This document shows positions 29,613 through 39,221 of a stretch of 64,000 nucleotides of DNA, in pieces; within the stretch, counting starts at the first letter, position 1; the number at the start of each line of letters is the position of its first letter. Origin of the DNA: Thermococcus alcaliphilus (GTDB taxonomy: Archaea > Methanobacteriota_B > Thermococci > Thermococcales > Thermococcaceae); contig NZ_JAMXLV010000016.1 in the NCBI RefSeq assembly GCF_024054535.1, forward strand, positions 1-64,000, given 5' to 3'. The position numbers and the translations under genes were made by a program. The notes under the pieces are model-generated. The model ran no database searches. It had not been told where the DNA came from and saw nothing but the letters and a program-made list of their open reading frames with translations.

Positions 29613-29933
29613 AGTTGTCTAAATTGGTATTTGCATTTTATTTTATGAAAGAAGTTATATATAAACCTTTCGGAAAAGAACCCCTTTGAGAGCAAGAAGG
29701 GATGAGTGGTCTCATAACAAGGCATAAGTCAGACATCTTAAGGGCACTTATCGAGAGTATGAAATTCTAAGGGGTATAATTTCCACAGTTTAAAAATAAA
29801 GGAATCCCCACAGTTGCTGATTTTCTTTATGTTTATCAAGTATCAAGATGTGATATATTAATAAAAACACGAAACATATGTTGATATTATTGCCAAATTA
29901 TTTTGACATAATTTTCTTCGACAATTAGCTGAA
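29613..29933. other. AT-rich intergenic region between histone and symporter genes
   Basis: It holds the histone promoter near 29650 and otherwise no convincing gene. A 22-codon ORF at 29702 is too weak to call. No structured RNA was evident. Confidence 0.6.
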
Positions 29934-29951
29934 AACGTAACGTTTATATAT
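29934..29951 (+). promoter_or_regulatory. Symporter promoter with palindrome AACGTAACGTT
   Basis: AACGT-A-ACGTT (29934-29944) is a perfect 11-bp palindrome that touches the TATA-like TTTATATAT (29943-29951). The ribosome site of the small protein is about 36 bp downstream. A regulator bound here would cover the BRE. Confidence 0.55.
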
Positions 29952-30002
29952 GAACACTGGCACATATTTTACCGATAATGTCCATAGGAGGTGACAGGTG
30001 CT

Positions 30003-30095
30003 ATGCTTGGGGCAAAGTTGGTGCTTTTTGTGCTACCAACACTGATAGTTTTGTGCTCGGTTGTAATATACTACGCCAGTGGTAAGAAAGCGTAG
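30003..30095 (+). CDS. Small membrane protein upstream of a symporter, 30 aa
   Basis: 30 residues: MLGAK, then one hydrophobic helix (LVLFVLPTLIVLCSVVIYYA), then SGKKA. GGAGGTGA is 8 bases before the ATG, and the stop is 12 bp before the symporter start. Small accessory proteins of this form occur upstream of sodium:solute symporters; the role is inferred from that position. Confidence 0.7.
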   Translation: MLGAKLVLFVLPTLIVLCSVVIYYASGKKA

Positions 30096-30107
30096 GAGGT
30101 GTAAAAT

Positions 30108-31590
30108 GTGGCGGATGCATATGAAATGCTAAAAAACCCCGTTGCACTCGCAGCATTTTTGTTTACCCTCCTGTTGCCAATATTCGTAGGATTTTTAGTA
30201 ATGAGAAGAACAAAAACAGAAGAGGACTTTTTTGTAGGCGGTAGGGCAATGAACAAAATTGTTGTAGCCCTCTCAGCAGTTTCTTCAGGTAGATCATCAT
30301 GGCTTGTCCTTGGTCTTAGTGGAATGGCCTATGCAAGAGGAGTGGGTGCTGTTTGGGCTGCAGTAGGTTATATCGTTGCGGAGATGTTCCAATTCGTTTA
30401 CATGGGAATAAGACTAAGAAAATTCTCGGAGAAACACAACTGTATAACAGTTCCCGATTATTTTGAGGAGAGATTTAAGGATGAATCCAAGATCATAAGG
30501 CTAGTGGCTTCAATAATCATTGCCTTGTTCCTAACTGCTTACGTAGGAGCACAGTTTAATGCAGGAGCAAAGTCGCTTAGTACTGCATTAGGAATGTCCA
30601 CATTAACGGCTCTTTTAATTGCGGCACTCATGATTCTCATTTACATGGTTCTGGGGTGGATTCATAGCCGTTGCATACAACGATGTTATAAGAGCGGTAA
30701 TAATGATCTTTGGGCTAACAGTGCTTCCTGCAGTTGCTGTGGCTAAGGTAGGAGGAGTAAACGCAATGCTTTCAGTTCTTAAGGCACTCGATCCCAAGTA
30801 TGTTGATCCCCTCTCCTTGGGAGTAGGTGGCCTTATAGGATTTTTAGGAATTGGTTTAGGATCCCCCGGACAGCCTCACATCATTGTTAGGTACATGTCA
30901 ATTGACGATCCTGATAGACTTAGAGCATCAACCGTTATAGGTACCTTCTGGAATGTGGTTTTAGCTTGGGGCGCAATCTTTGTTGGCCTGGCAGGGAGGG
31001 CTTTGTACATAGATGTCAACATGCTTCCCGGTGCAAGTGCAGAAATGATATATCTTGTTCTATCATCAGACTTCTTTGGACCACTTCTCTATGGATTGCT
31101 TATGGGTGGAGTTTTTGCAGCAATACTTTCTACCGCTGACTCACAACTACTTGTAGTTGCTTCTACCATAGTAAGAGACTTTTACCAAGAAATCATAAAC
31201 AAAGGAGAGCAGTTAAGCGAAGAGAGAGCGGTTTTCTTAAGTAGGATAGTTGTTTTTGTGGCAGGTATATTCGCAATGCTATTGGCATACTTTGCAAAAG
31301 ACATTATCTTCTGGTTAGTCCTCTTTGCTTGGGGAGGACTAGGAGCGGCTATTGGTCCAACCCTTATAGTCTCTCTGTACTGGAAGAGAACCACCAAATG
31401 GGGAGTAGTTGGTGGAATGATAGTAGGGGCACTAACAACAATAATTTGGAAGCTGTACATAAGGCCAATAACAGGGCTCTACGAGCTCGTGCCAGCGTTC
31501 ATCTTTGCCCTCATAGCAACAATAGTTGTTAGTCTAGTAACAGAGCCTCCAGAGAACGTAGATGAATTAATGAAAGACATGGTAGAATGA
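30108..31590 (+). pseudogene. Sodium:solute symporter (SSS family), frameshifted
   Basis: The first part (GTG 30108, about 183 residues of good match) has an N-terminal helix, RRTKTEEDFFVGGRAMN and SSGRSSWLVLGLSG. At about 30651-30657 the reading changes frame: removing the T in CTGGGGTGGA gives GGFIAVAYNDVIRAVIMIFG and continues to 31590. Corrected length is about 493 residues, the normal size for PutP/PanF-like transporters. GGAGGTG precedes the GTG. The substrate cannot be told; possibly proline or pantothenate. Sequencing error and real inactivation are equally possible. Confidence 0.85.
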
Positions 31591-31731
31591 GTTTCTTTTG
31601 TAATTTTTTCCATCTTATTTTTAAATGCCATGTTATTTAAAGCAAAAACCGTGTGAGTGATTGTTTGAAATCCAAAAATCCCAAGGAAAGAACTTTTTAG
31701 ATGAGAGAACAAAAGACAAAAGGTGATAAGC

Positions 31732-32310
31732 ATGCATCCAGAGGGGTTCTTGGAAGTCATTACCGGACCAATGTTCGCAGGAAAGACAAGTGAACTGATA
31801 AAAAGGATAGAACGACAGATTTTCGCAAAAAGAAAAGCCGCTCTTTTCAAGCCATCAATAGACAACCGCTACAGCGAAGATAAAGTCGTTGCTCATAACG
31901 GATTAAGCTATGAAGCCTTTGTAGTGCCTACAACAGAGGAAGGTGTAAGGACTATATACCAAAAAACCAAGGAGGAGGATTTTGAGGTTATAGGCATCGA
32001 TGAAGTTCAGTTCTTCCCGATGTCGATCGTTGAAATCCTAAACAAGCTCGCCGATGAAGGCGTTTACGTCATAGCCAGCGGTCTGAATTTAGATTTTAAG
32101 GGAGAACCCTTTGAAGTAACCAAGGAATTATTAGCACTAGCGGACAACATAGTCTACCTAACCGCCATATGCAGCGTCTGTGGAAGGGAAGCCACAAGGA
32201 CGCAGAGGCTCATAAATGGAAAACCCGCCCCAAGAGACTCCCCCAGGATACTGGTGGGTGGAATGGAGGCCTACGAAGCCCGGTGCAGGAGACATCACAT
32301 AGTACCTTGA
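31732..32310 (+). CDS. tdk: Thymidine kinase
   Basis: 192 residues with a P-loop GPMFAGKTSELIKR, Walker B IGIDEVQFF, the lasso loop, and structural zinc ligands in ICSVCGREATRTQRL and YEARCRRHH. It phosphorylates thymidine in the salvage pathway. ATG 31732 follows AGGTGATAAGC; GTG 31723 lies within it. Confidence 0.95.
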   Translation: MHPEGFLEVITGPMFAGKTSELIKRIERQIFAKRKAALFKPSIDNRYSEDKVVAHNGLSYEAFVVPTTEEGVRTIYQKTKEEDFEVIGIDEVQFFPMSIVEILNKLADEGVYVIASGLNLDFKGEPFEVTKELLALADNIVYLTAICSVCGREATRTQRLINGKPAPRDSPRILVGGMEAYEARCRRHHIVP

Positions 32311-32347
32311 AATACTGAGAAGCAATCTTAAGCCTCCTTTAGTGCGG

Positions 32348-33139
32348 TTATTTCATCTTTTTCTCTAGTTCGAGACGCAAGATCATTGATTTCTTTGTTG
32401 CAGCATCCACAGCCTTCATGAGCGCATTTCTTATCCTGCTGTCTTCAAGTTCAAAAATACCGTCTATTGTTGTCCCTCCGGGGGTTATCACCATGTCTCT
32501 AACCTGAGCAGGGTGTAGATTCAGCTCCAATAGAAGTTTTGCCGTTCCCAAAAGGGTCTGTGCACTTGCCAATATTGCAAGGTCCCTTGGCAACCCCACT
32601 CTTAGCCCCCCATACATGAGAGCTTCCAAGAATACAGAGACATAAGCAGGCCCCGAGCCACTCAACCCTGTTATTGCATCCATGTACTCCTCTTCAACCT
32701 TAGCACACATTCCAAAGGTCTTGAAAAGCTCTTCTACGAGTTCTATTTCATTCTCATCTAAGTCTCTTGTAGCATAAGCTGTGAAGGATTCTCCCACAAG
32801 AACTGCTATATTTGGCATAGCCCTCACGAATTTGGCATTAGCTAAGCCCTTTAGGGCTTCTAAAGAAATCGCTGCGGCAAGAGAGATAACGATCTTTCCT
32901 TCAATATCTTCTCTTATTTCTTCCAGAACTTTCTTGATTTTATTTGGTTTTACAGCAAGTATTACAACATCTGCAGCTTTTGCTGCAGTCCTGTTATCAC
33001 TGGTTATTTCTATCCCATATTCCTCTAACCACTTTATTTTCTCTATCTTTCTTCTTGTCGCTATCACGTCATAATTCTTTGCGAGAGCCTTTGCAACTGC
33101 GCTTCCAATAGTACCAGCCCCAATAACAGCTATTTTCAT
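32348..33139 (-). CDS. proC: Pyrroline-5-carboxylate reductase
   Basis: 263 residues. The N-terminal Rossmann motif is IGAGTIGSAVAKAL and the C-terminal dimerisation and substrate region has GLSGSGPAYVSVFLEAL and TPGGTTIDGIFELE. It completes proline synthesis using NAD(P)H. It is last in the operon from lysC, 17 bp after alaX. Confidence 0.95.
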   Translation of the reverse strand: MKIAVIGAGTIGSAVAKALAKNYDVIATRRKIEKIKWLEEYGIEITSDNRTAAKAADVVILAVKPNKIKKVLEEIREDIEGKIVISLAAAISLEALKGLANAKFVRAMPNIAVLVGESFTAYATRDLDENEIELVEELFKTFGMCAKVEEEYMDAITGLSGSGPAYVSVFLEALMYGGLRVGLPRDLAILASAQTLLGTAKLLLELNLHPAQVRDMVITPGGTTIDGIFELEDSRIRNALMKAVDAATKKSMILRLELEKKMK

Positions 33140-33156
33140 ATCAATCCCTCCAAATG

Positions 33157-33603
33157 CTAAACAACATCAAAGCTTATCTCCAAAAGTTCCTTAGCCTTCC
33201 TAAACCTGACTTTCCTAATTTTTATCTCCCCAATTTCTCCAGTTGTCTTCGTATGCTCCTTGTTGCATGCGTTAACGTTCCAGTCTTCAATAACCACAAC
33301 CCTAAGGGTTCTAACTTCCTCTGGAATTGGGAAGAGGTCGTACATATCTTCGCCAAACCTCTTCTCCGCTTCTTTCTTTGGAAGTTCATAGACAAATATG
33401 GGAACATCTTCTTTGATTTTTTCATTTGCACGACTTTCTATTTCCTTAATTTCCTCCTCAGCTGGCTTTCTATTGAACTTAACAGTTAGCCTTCCATGAT
33501 TTCCACTGACGTAGACGCTTGCCGTCCATTTAGCCTCTTCTCCCAAAACTTTAACAACGGCACCTTTGAGGACATGTAAAGCTGTATGGGTTTTTACCTC
33601 CAC
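33157..33603 (-). CDS. alaX: AlaX-type trans-editing alanyl-tRNA deacylase (short form)
   Basis: 148 residues comprising only the editing domain of alanyl-tRNA synthetase. Zinc ligands are HTALH (H6, H10) and CNKEH. It removes serine or glycine from mischarged tRNA-Ala. Lacking the N-terminal beta-barrel, it is the AlaX-S type. Its place in a threonine/proline operon, between asd and proC, may only reflect growth-related co-expression. Confidence 0.92.
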   Translation of the reverse strand: MEVKTHTALHVLKGAVVKVLGEEAKWTASVYVSGNHGRLTVKFNRKPAEEEIKEIESRANEKIKEDVPIFVYELPKKEAEKRFGEDMYDLFPIPEEVRTLRVVVIEDWNVNACNKEHTKTTGEIGEIKIRKVRFRKAKELLEISFDVV

Positions 33604-33613
33604 CTCAATCCCC

Positions 33614-34597
33614 TCAAATTACTTTCTCATTATAAGCAAGTTCAGCATTTAAGATCGAGCCTCCAGCGGCTCCTCTAATAAGATTATGGCCTAAAGTAAC
33701 GTACTTAAACGTTTTTTCATTAACTTTCCCCAATCTTCCAACTATAACACTCATTCCTTTACCCAACTCTCGATGAAGCTTTGGCTGAGGGATTTCCCTA
33801 TAGACAATCGGCTTTGCATATGAAGGAAGCTTAAGGTTTTTTAATGGATCAAAAGATTCAAAAACTCTTCTAAGCTCTTCAACGGTTGTGTCTTGGCCAA
33901 GCTCGACAAAAACCGCTTCTGTATGACCGTGAGATACTGGAACCCTTGTTGTAATAGTGGATATTTCAAAATCAAGACCGAGGATTTTCCTTGATTCGTT
34001 CTCAATTTTCCACTCCTCTTTTTCAATGTATGGAATTACGTTATCAAAGATCTGCAGAGCTGATAAACCTTTAAACCCTGCCCCACTTATTGCTTGCATT
34101 GTTACCACATTCACTTTTTTGAGCCCAAATTCTGAAAGAACCTTAAGCGAGAGCACCAGTATTGCAGTTGAGCAATTGGGGTTTGTGACTATAAACCTCT
34201 TCCAGCCCCTTTGCTCTTGTTGAACTTCAATAAGCTTTAGCTGATCTCCATTGACTTCTGGAACTATAATAGGTACATCCTCTTCATATCTATGGGATGA
34301 GGCGTTGCTAAACACAGGGGTCTTCTCAGCTAGCTTTTCTTCAACTTCACCCGCTATTGAAGATGGAAGGGCTGAAAAAACCAAATCCACATCTGGATCC
34401 TTTAAGAAATCTCCCAACCCCTCCACTTCCATCTCTCCAATATCACCACTAGGCCATTCTACAATATCTCTGTATTTCTTTCCTTTTGATCTTTCTGAAG
34501 CTACTAAGCGCTCTATTTTAAACCAAGGGTGATTCTCTAAGAGTCTCACAAACATCTGGCCAACTAATCCTGTAGCGCCCAAAATCGCAACATCCAT
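33614..34597 (-). CDS. asd: Aspartate-semialdehyde dehydrogenase
   Basis: 327 residues. NADP-binding is by [15 protein letters not shown], the catalytic Cys is in [14 protein letters not shown], and the His in [16 protein letters not shown]. It reduces aspartyl phosphate to the semialdehyde. The start touches the thrC stop, so translation is probably coupled. Confidence 0.96.
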   Translation of the reverse strand: MDVAILGATGLVGQMFVRLLENHPWFKIERLVASERSKGKKYRDIVEWPSGDIGEMEVEGLGDFLKDPDVDLVFSALPSSIAGEVEEKLAEKTPVFSNASSHRYEEDVPIIVPEVNGDQLKLIEVQQEQRGWKRFIVTNPNCSTAILVLSLKVLSEFGLKKVNVVTMQAISGAGFKGLSALQIFDNVIPYIEKEEWKIENESRKILGLDFEISTITTRVPVSHGHTEAVFVELGQDTTVEELRRVFESFDPLKNLKLPSYAKPIVYREIPQPKLHRELGKGMSVIVGRLGKVNEKTFKYVTLGHNLIRGAAGGSILNAELAYNEKVI

Positions 34598-35772
34598 TAA
34601 AGAACCTCCTTAAAAGCACTCAACGTTGGTTCTATAGGCTCTGGCAGGGAAAAGTTCTCAATTATTATGTTTGGGTCTTTCAGTCCATGTCCTGTTGTAA
34701 TTAAAACATAGCTTTCATCTGAATTAATCAGGTCAAGCTCTTTCAACTTAACTAAACCAGCCAAGGAAGATGCCGATGCCGGTTCAACGAAAATTCCTTC
34801 TTTTGATGCGAGAAGTTTTTGGGCCCTAAGAATCTCCTCATCACTAACACTCTCAAAGAACCCCTTTGACTCTTCAGCAGCAAGCCAGGCCTTTCTCCAA
34901 TTAGCAGGATTTCCAATCCTTATTGCTGTAGCCACTGTATCTGGCTTTTCCTCGGGCTTAAATTCCTTTTTCTCTTTCCAAGCTTTTGCCAAGGGTGATG
35001 CTCCTTCAGCTTGGATTCCAATCATCCTTGGCAATTCATCGATAAATCCTGCTTGGAATAATTCTTTAAAGCCTTTCCAGATGGCTGAAATGTTACCAGC
35101 GTTTCCTACGGGTAGGATTATATTGTCTGGAACAAACCCCAGCTGATCAAAAATCTCAAAAGCTATAGTCTTTTGGCCTTCTAACCGGAAGGGATTTATT
35201 GAGTTAAGCATGTAAACTCCAAGTTCTCTACTGGCCTTAACAACAACCCTCAAAGCATCATCAAAGTTCCCTTTAACCGGAACAACTTTTGCACCATATA
35301 CTATCGCTTGGGCCAGTTTTCCCAGTGCAATTTTTCCACTTGGAACAAGGACATAACTTTTTATCCCTGCTTTTGCTGAATAAGCGGCTAAAGAAGCCGA
35401 AGTGTTGCCCGTTGAGGCGCAAATGACTTTATCCATGCCAAGTTCCAAAGCTTTGCTAACACCAACAGTCATTCCCCTATCCTTAAAAGAGCCTGTTGGA
35501 TTTGCACCTTCATTTTTGACGTAAAGTTCTACTATTCCCAGCTCTTTTTGAAGATTTTCCAGACGATACAGAGGTGTTCCCCCTTCATTGAGAGAAACTC
35601 TCCTTTCAACAGGAATAAAGCTCTCATACTTCCACAATGTTATGTTCCTCCCATCAAAGACGTTTTCAACTTTGCCCAAATCAATGAATACCTCCAGCAG
35701 ACCTCCACAGTCACATCTATACCTAACTTCATTTTCTCCATACTCTTTTCCACATTCTATACATCTGAGCAT
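34597..35772 (-). CDS. thrC: Threonine synthase (operon copy)
   Basis: 391 residues. An N-terminal zinc ribbon (CIECG, then CDCGG) precedes the PLP fold II domain. The PLP lysine is in GSFKDRGMTVG, the phosphate loop is VGNAGN, and CASTGNTSASLAAY is conserved. It converts O-phosphohomoserine to threonine. A second copy is at 60279-61448. Confidence 0.95.
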   Translation of the reverse strand: MLRCIECGKEYGENEVRYRCDCGGLLEVFIDLGKVENVFDGRNITLWKYESFIPVERRVSLNEGGTPLYRLENLQKELGIVELYVKNEGANPTGSFKDRGMTVGVSKALELGMDKVICASTGNTSASLAAYSAKAGIKSYVLVPSGKIALGKLAQAIVYGAKVVPVKGNFDDALRVVVKASRELGVYMLNSINPFRLEGQKTIAFEIFDQLGFVPDNIILPVGNAGNISAIWKGFKELFQAGFIDELPRMIGIQAEGASPLAKAWKEKKEFKPEEKPDTVATAIRIGNPANWRKAWLAAEESKGFFESVSDEEILRAQKLLASKEGIFVEPASASSLAGLVKLKELDLINSDESYVLITTGHGLKDPNIIIENFSLPEPIEPTLSAFKEVL

Positions 35773-36644
35773 TTTGCCCCACCTCCTACTTTTGTTATAA
35801 AATACTCTGCCCTAATCCCTTCACTCTCAAAGGCCTCAACCATTGACTTTCCAATGTTGCGCAAATCTTCTCCCAAAGCAAACATGGCCGGTCCAGAACC
35901 GGATAAAGAAACCCCATAAGCTCCACTATCCAAAGCTGCTTTTCTGACTTTATCAAACCAAGGTATGAGGGGCTTTCTGTATGGAATAACCAAATAATCA
36001 TCTAGGAGCTTTCCAACTGTCTCCAAATCTCCCTCCTTCAGTGCTGAAATCAAAGCACTTGCTAGGGCCAAGTTCTTAACAGCGTCACCTAGCGGAATAT
36101 CTCTTGGTAAAACAGATCTTGCTTTCCTTGTGCTAACCTCAACCTCTGGAAGAACCACGACGAGTTCAAAGTCAACATCAAGCTTAAACACCTCAAGATA
36201 GTGTAGAGATTTTAAAATTGTAAAGCTACCAAACAGAGCTGGAATCACGTTATCCCCATGGACACTACCAGATGCTGCTTTTTCTCCCTCAAGGGCAGCT
36301 TTTATTATGAGATTCTTATCTCGAACCCCAAGGGCATTTGCCACAGCCAGTGCCCCGCCGATAGCTGAAGCCCCAGAGCTTCCAAGTCCACTTTTTGGTC
36401 TTATCCCCTTTTTTAATTTCATGTTAAACCCCATTTCCATATTAAGCATCTTCAAGAGAGCAAAGGCAGATATTGAAGCAACGTTCTTCTCAGGATCACT
36501 TGGCACATCAAATCCTTCAACCTCTAATGTTACCTCATCACTTTCTTTGAAGATTATTACATCCACAGGCTTGGCAAGACATAAACCAAAGACATCAAAT
36601 CCCGGCCCAAAGTTCGCTATTGTTGCTGGAGCTAGAACTTTCAC
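35757..36644 (-). CDS. thrB: Homoserine kinase
   Basis: 295 residues of the GHMP kinase family. N-terminal VLAPATIANFGPGFDVFG, ATP loop PKSGLGSSGASAIGGALAVANALG, and late SLSGSGPAMFAL are all present. It phosphorylates homoserine for threonine synthase. GTG 36644 is 6 bp after GAGGTGAT. It overlaps lysC upstream by about 50 bp and thrC downstream by 16 bp. Confidence 0.95.
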   Translation of the reverse strand: MKVLAPATIANFGPGFDVFGLCLAKPVDVIIFKESDEVTLEVEGFDVPSDPEKNVASISAFALLKMLNMEMGFNMKLKKGIRPKSGLGSSGASAIGGALAVANALGVRDKNLIIKAALEGEKAASGSVHGDNVIPALFGSFTILKSLHYLEVFKLDVDFELVVVLPEVEVSTRKARSVLPRDIPLGDAVKNLALASALISALKEGDLETVGKLLDDYLVIPYRKPLIPWFDKVRKAALDSGAYGVSLSGSGPAMFALGEDLRNIGKSMVEAFESEGIRAEYFITKVGGGAKCSDV

Positions 36645-37683
36645 CAAAAATCACCTCATGAATTTCATTCAAAACCTCCTCAAGCTCAACTCTATCCACT
36701 ATAAAACACGTGTATTCTTCTTTTTGTTCAACAACTGGGTAGGGCACACTACAAGAAGCTCCAATCACTCCAATCTTTGCTTTTTCCCCAATAATCTTGT
36801 AGGTAATTAACGGTATTTTAAGGGTAAAATTTGAAACTAGCGTGCCTAATCTCCATTTGTTTGTCCTTCCAAAGATCAATGGGACCCTATTTTTCACAGG
36901 CTCGATGGCTCGTTCGTGTAAAGCTTTTAACCCAAGTTTTGAAGCAATTAAAGCTTCATCATACGACACAAACGGGATAACTTTAGCATTTTTGACTATT
37001 CTTGGATTAGCCGTATAGATTCCTTTCACGTCACTCATGATCAAAACTGCTCTGGCATTCAAGAGACGCCCTAAAACTGAGGCCGTGTAATCACTTCCTC
37101 CTCTCCCAAGTGTTGTCCTAAGGCTATTGAACTTCCCTAGAAATCCTGTCACAACAGGTACCTTGCCCGCTTTTAATAGCTCTTCGAGCATCCAGAGATT
37201 ATTCTTTGTTTTTTCCAGATTCACTTCAGCATTCCCAAAGTTTCCGTTTGTTTCTATCAAATAGAAGGCATCAATTGGAGCACTCTCTATACCCCTCTCG
37301 TTTAGTGTGCTTGAAAAGAGTTTAACTGATAGTCTTTCGCCGAAGGAGAAGACATGATCTGTGTATGCCTTCTTACTTGGGAAAGCTCTTTCATTTTTCA
37401 GCACAAACCTAAGTTCCTTGAGTTCCTCCTCGATGTCTATATTGACGCCAAATTTCTCAGCCGTAGCCAAGTGTATGTTCGTAAACTCCTCTAGAAGCTC
37501 CGGGCTTTTCCTTTCTGCAAGCTCCAACAAAAGGTCTGTAACTCCTTTAAGTGCGGACAAAACGACAACAACTTCACTTTTTTCCTCCCAGAATTTCTGG
37601 ACAAGCTCTAAGGCATCTTCAAAAGAGTTCCTAATCGAGCTTCCTCCAAATTTAACCACTATTCTGGAGAGTTTGTAAATCAC
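36595..37683 (-). CDS. lysC: Aspartate kinase
   Basis: 362 residues. The kinase motifs are VVKFGGSSIRNS and LGRGGSDYTASVLG; the C-terminal part after about 285 is a short regulatory region in which only one weak ACT-like unit can be argued. It starts the aspartate pathway. GTG 37683 sits in a GGGTGAT sequence, so the true start could be GTG 37659. It is the first gene of the lysC-thrB-thrC-asd-alaX-proC operon; homoserine dehydrogenase is not in the window. Confidence 0.93.
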   Translation of the reverse strand: MIYKLSRIVVKFGGSSIRNSFEDALELVQKFWEEKSEVVVVLSALKGVTDLLLELAERKSPELLEEFTNIHLATAEKFGVNIDIEEELKELRFVLKNERAFPSKKAYTDHVFSFGERLSVKLFSSTLNERGIESAPIDAFYLIETNGNFGNAEVNLEKTKNNLWMLEELLKAGKVPVVTGFLGKFNSLRTTLGRGGSDYTASVLGRLLNARAVLIMSDVKGIYTANPRIVKNAKVIPFVSYDEALIASKLGLKALHERAIEPVKNRVPLIFGRTNKWRLGTLVSNFTLKIPLITYKIIGEKAKIGVIGASCSVPYPVVEQKEEYTCFIVDRVELEEVLNEIHEVIFGESSSSSNNSELWAGI

Positions 37684-37838
37684 CCATTTTAGCTCACCTT
37701 ACTCTCGAAAGTTTAGATTACCTATATAGTTTTTTCGAAGAAAAAGTTGCCATTTTGTCAAAATTACATTCAGTTCCCCTATTAGGGCTCCATAAAATTC
37801 AAAAAATCAAGCAAAAAACAGAACAGAATTCCAAATTA

Positions 37839-39179
37839 TTAAAGAATAACAGCAATAATTATTGAGTTAACGTTCGTCCTCGTTGGGCCTGTTACAAGTA
37901 GGGCTTTTGCTTTCTTTAAAGCCTCATAAGCGTTGTGCCCCTTTAAGTATTCCTCGACATCTATGCCCTCTTTTTTAAGGGCTTCCAGAGTATAGCCGTC
38001 CACCAATCCACCGGCGGCATCCGTTGGGCCGTCAGTTCCATCTGTATCCATAGCCAAAACCGCAACTCCTCTAAGGTTTGCTATTTTTCTCGTTATGCTC
38101 AAGGCAAACTCCTGGTTCGGCCCTCCAAGACCGGCTTCACCCTCTATCGTTACCGTTGTTTCTCCACCGGCTATTAAGATGCAGGGCCTTTTAAAGGGCC
38201 TACTCCTATGGTAAATCTCCTCTATTATTGAGCCAAAAGCTATTGCCACTTCCTTGGCTTCTCCTTCAAGGGTCGTTGTGAGAATATGCGCATTGAGTCC
38301 GAGCTCTCTAGCTTTTCTCTCTGCTGCTTCACATGCCAAGGCGTTGCTCGCTATAAGGAAGTTGTGGACGTTGGGAAGGTCTTCCTTTAGGGTTTCCTCA
38401 ACTTTTCCCTCAAGGCCAAGCTCTATGTGCCTTCTCACGCTTTCAGGAAGCTTATCCCAGAGGTTGTAGAGCTTGAGTATCCTGTAGGCGTCCTTAAACG
38501 TTGTGGGGTCTTTTACAGTTGGTCCGGAGGCTATAGCTTCGAGGGGATCGCCAACGACATCTGAGAGGATAAGGCTTATCAGAGTCCCCTTCACGAGCTT
38601 CGCCAGCTTACCCCCTTTAACCTTTGAGATGTGCTTTCTGACGGTGTTGATCTCATAGATCTTCGCCCCGCTTTTAAGGAGGAGCTCATTCGTTTTCATC
38701 TTGTCCTCAAAGCTTATCCCGTCCTCTGGAAGGGTGAAAAGCGCGCTCCCACCACCGGAGATGAGGACGAGGAGGGTGTCGTTTTCCTTAACTTTTTTTG
38801 CAAGCTCTACCCCGAGCTGAGCACCCTTTACTGAATTTTCATCCGGCACTGGATGCCCCGCTTCAATTACCTTGATCTTTTTGAGAGGCAATGAATAGCC
38901 GTACTTAGTCACCGCTATTCCCCCGGCAATCTTCTCACCCAGAACCTCTTCAACGGCTTTTGCCATCGAACATGCTGCCTTTCCAAATGCCAAAACATAG
39001 ATTTTTCCCCTTATCAGGAACTCTTTTCCTTTAACAATAAGCTTGCCGTCCTCAACCTTTAGTGCTCTTTTTACCGCTTCATAGGGGTCAGCGCTTTTTA
39101 TCGCCTCTTCCATCAGAATTAAAGCGATTTCCTTAGCCTTTATATCTCCATAAGAGAGAAGTTCCTCTCGATTCACCAT
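37839..39179 (-). CDS. Glycerate 2-kinase (MOFRL family)
   Basis: 446 residues. LAFGKAACSMAKAVEE, LVLISGGGSALFTLPE, INTVRKHISKVKGGKLA, SDVVGDPLEAIASGPT, and C-terminal GETTVTIEGEAGLGGPNQEFALS with DTDGTDGPTDAAGGLVDG are family motifs. It makes 2-phosphoglycerate from glycerate. ATG 39179 is preceded by CGGTGATTTAC; GTG 39188 lies in that site. Confidence 0.93.
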   Translation of the reverse strand: MVNREELLSYGDIKAKEIALILMEEAIKSADPYEAVKRALKVEDGKLIVKGKEFLIRGKIYVLAFGKAACSMAKAVEEVLGEKIAGGIAVTKYGYSLPLKKIKVIEAGHPVPDENSVKGAQLGVELAKKVKENDTLLVLISGGGSALFTLPEDGISFEDKMKTNELLLKSGAKIYEINTVRKHISKVKGGKLAKLVKGTLISLILSDVVGDPLEAIASGPTVKDPTTFKDAYRILKLYNLWDKLPESVRRHIELGLEGKVEETLKEDLPNVHNFLIASNALACEAAERKARELGLNAHILTTTLEGEAKEVAIAFGSIIEEIYHRSRPFKRPCILIAGGETTVTIEGEAGLGGPNQEFALSITRKIANLRGVAVLAMDTDGTDGPTDAAGGLVDGYTLEALKKEGIDVEEYLKGHNAYEALKKAKALLVTGPTRTNVNSIIIAVIL

Positions 39180-39221
39180 GTAAATCACCGTAGGGTATTA
39201 AAGCAGAGCAAGATATAAGGG

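Noticed and set aside
29702-29770. 22-aa ORF starting MSGLITRHKSD
   Set aside because: The ribosome site is weak (AAGGG directly at the ATG) and there is no support beyond an open frame.
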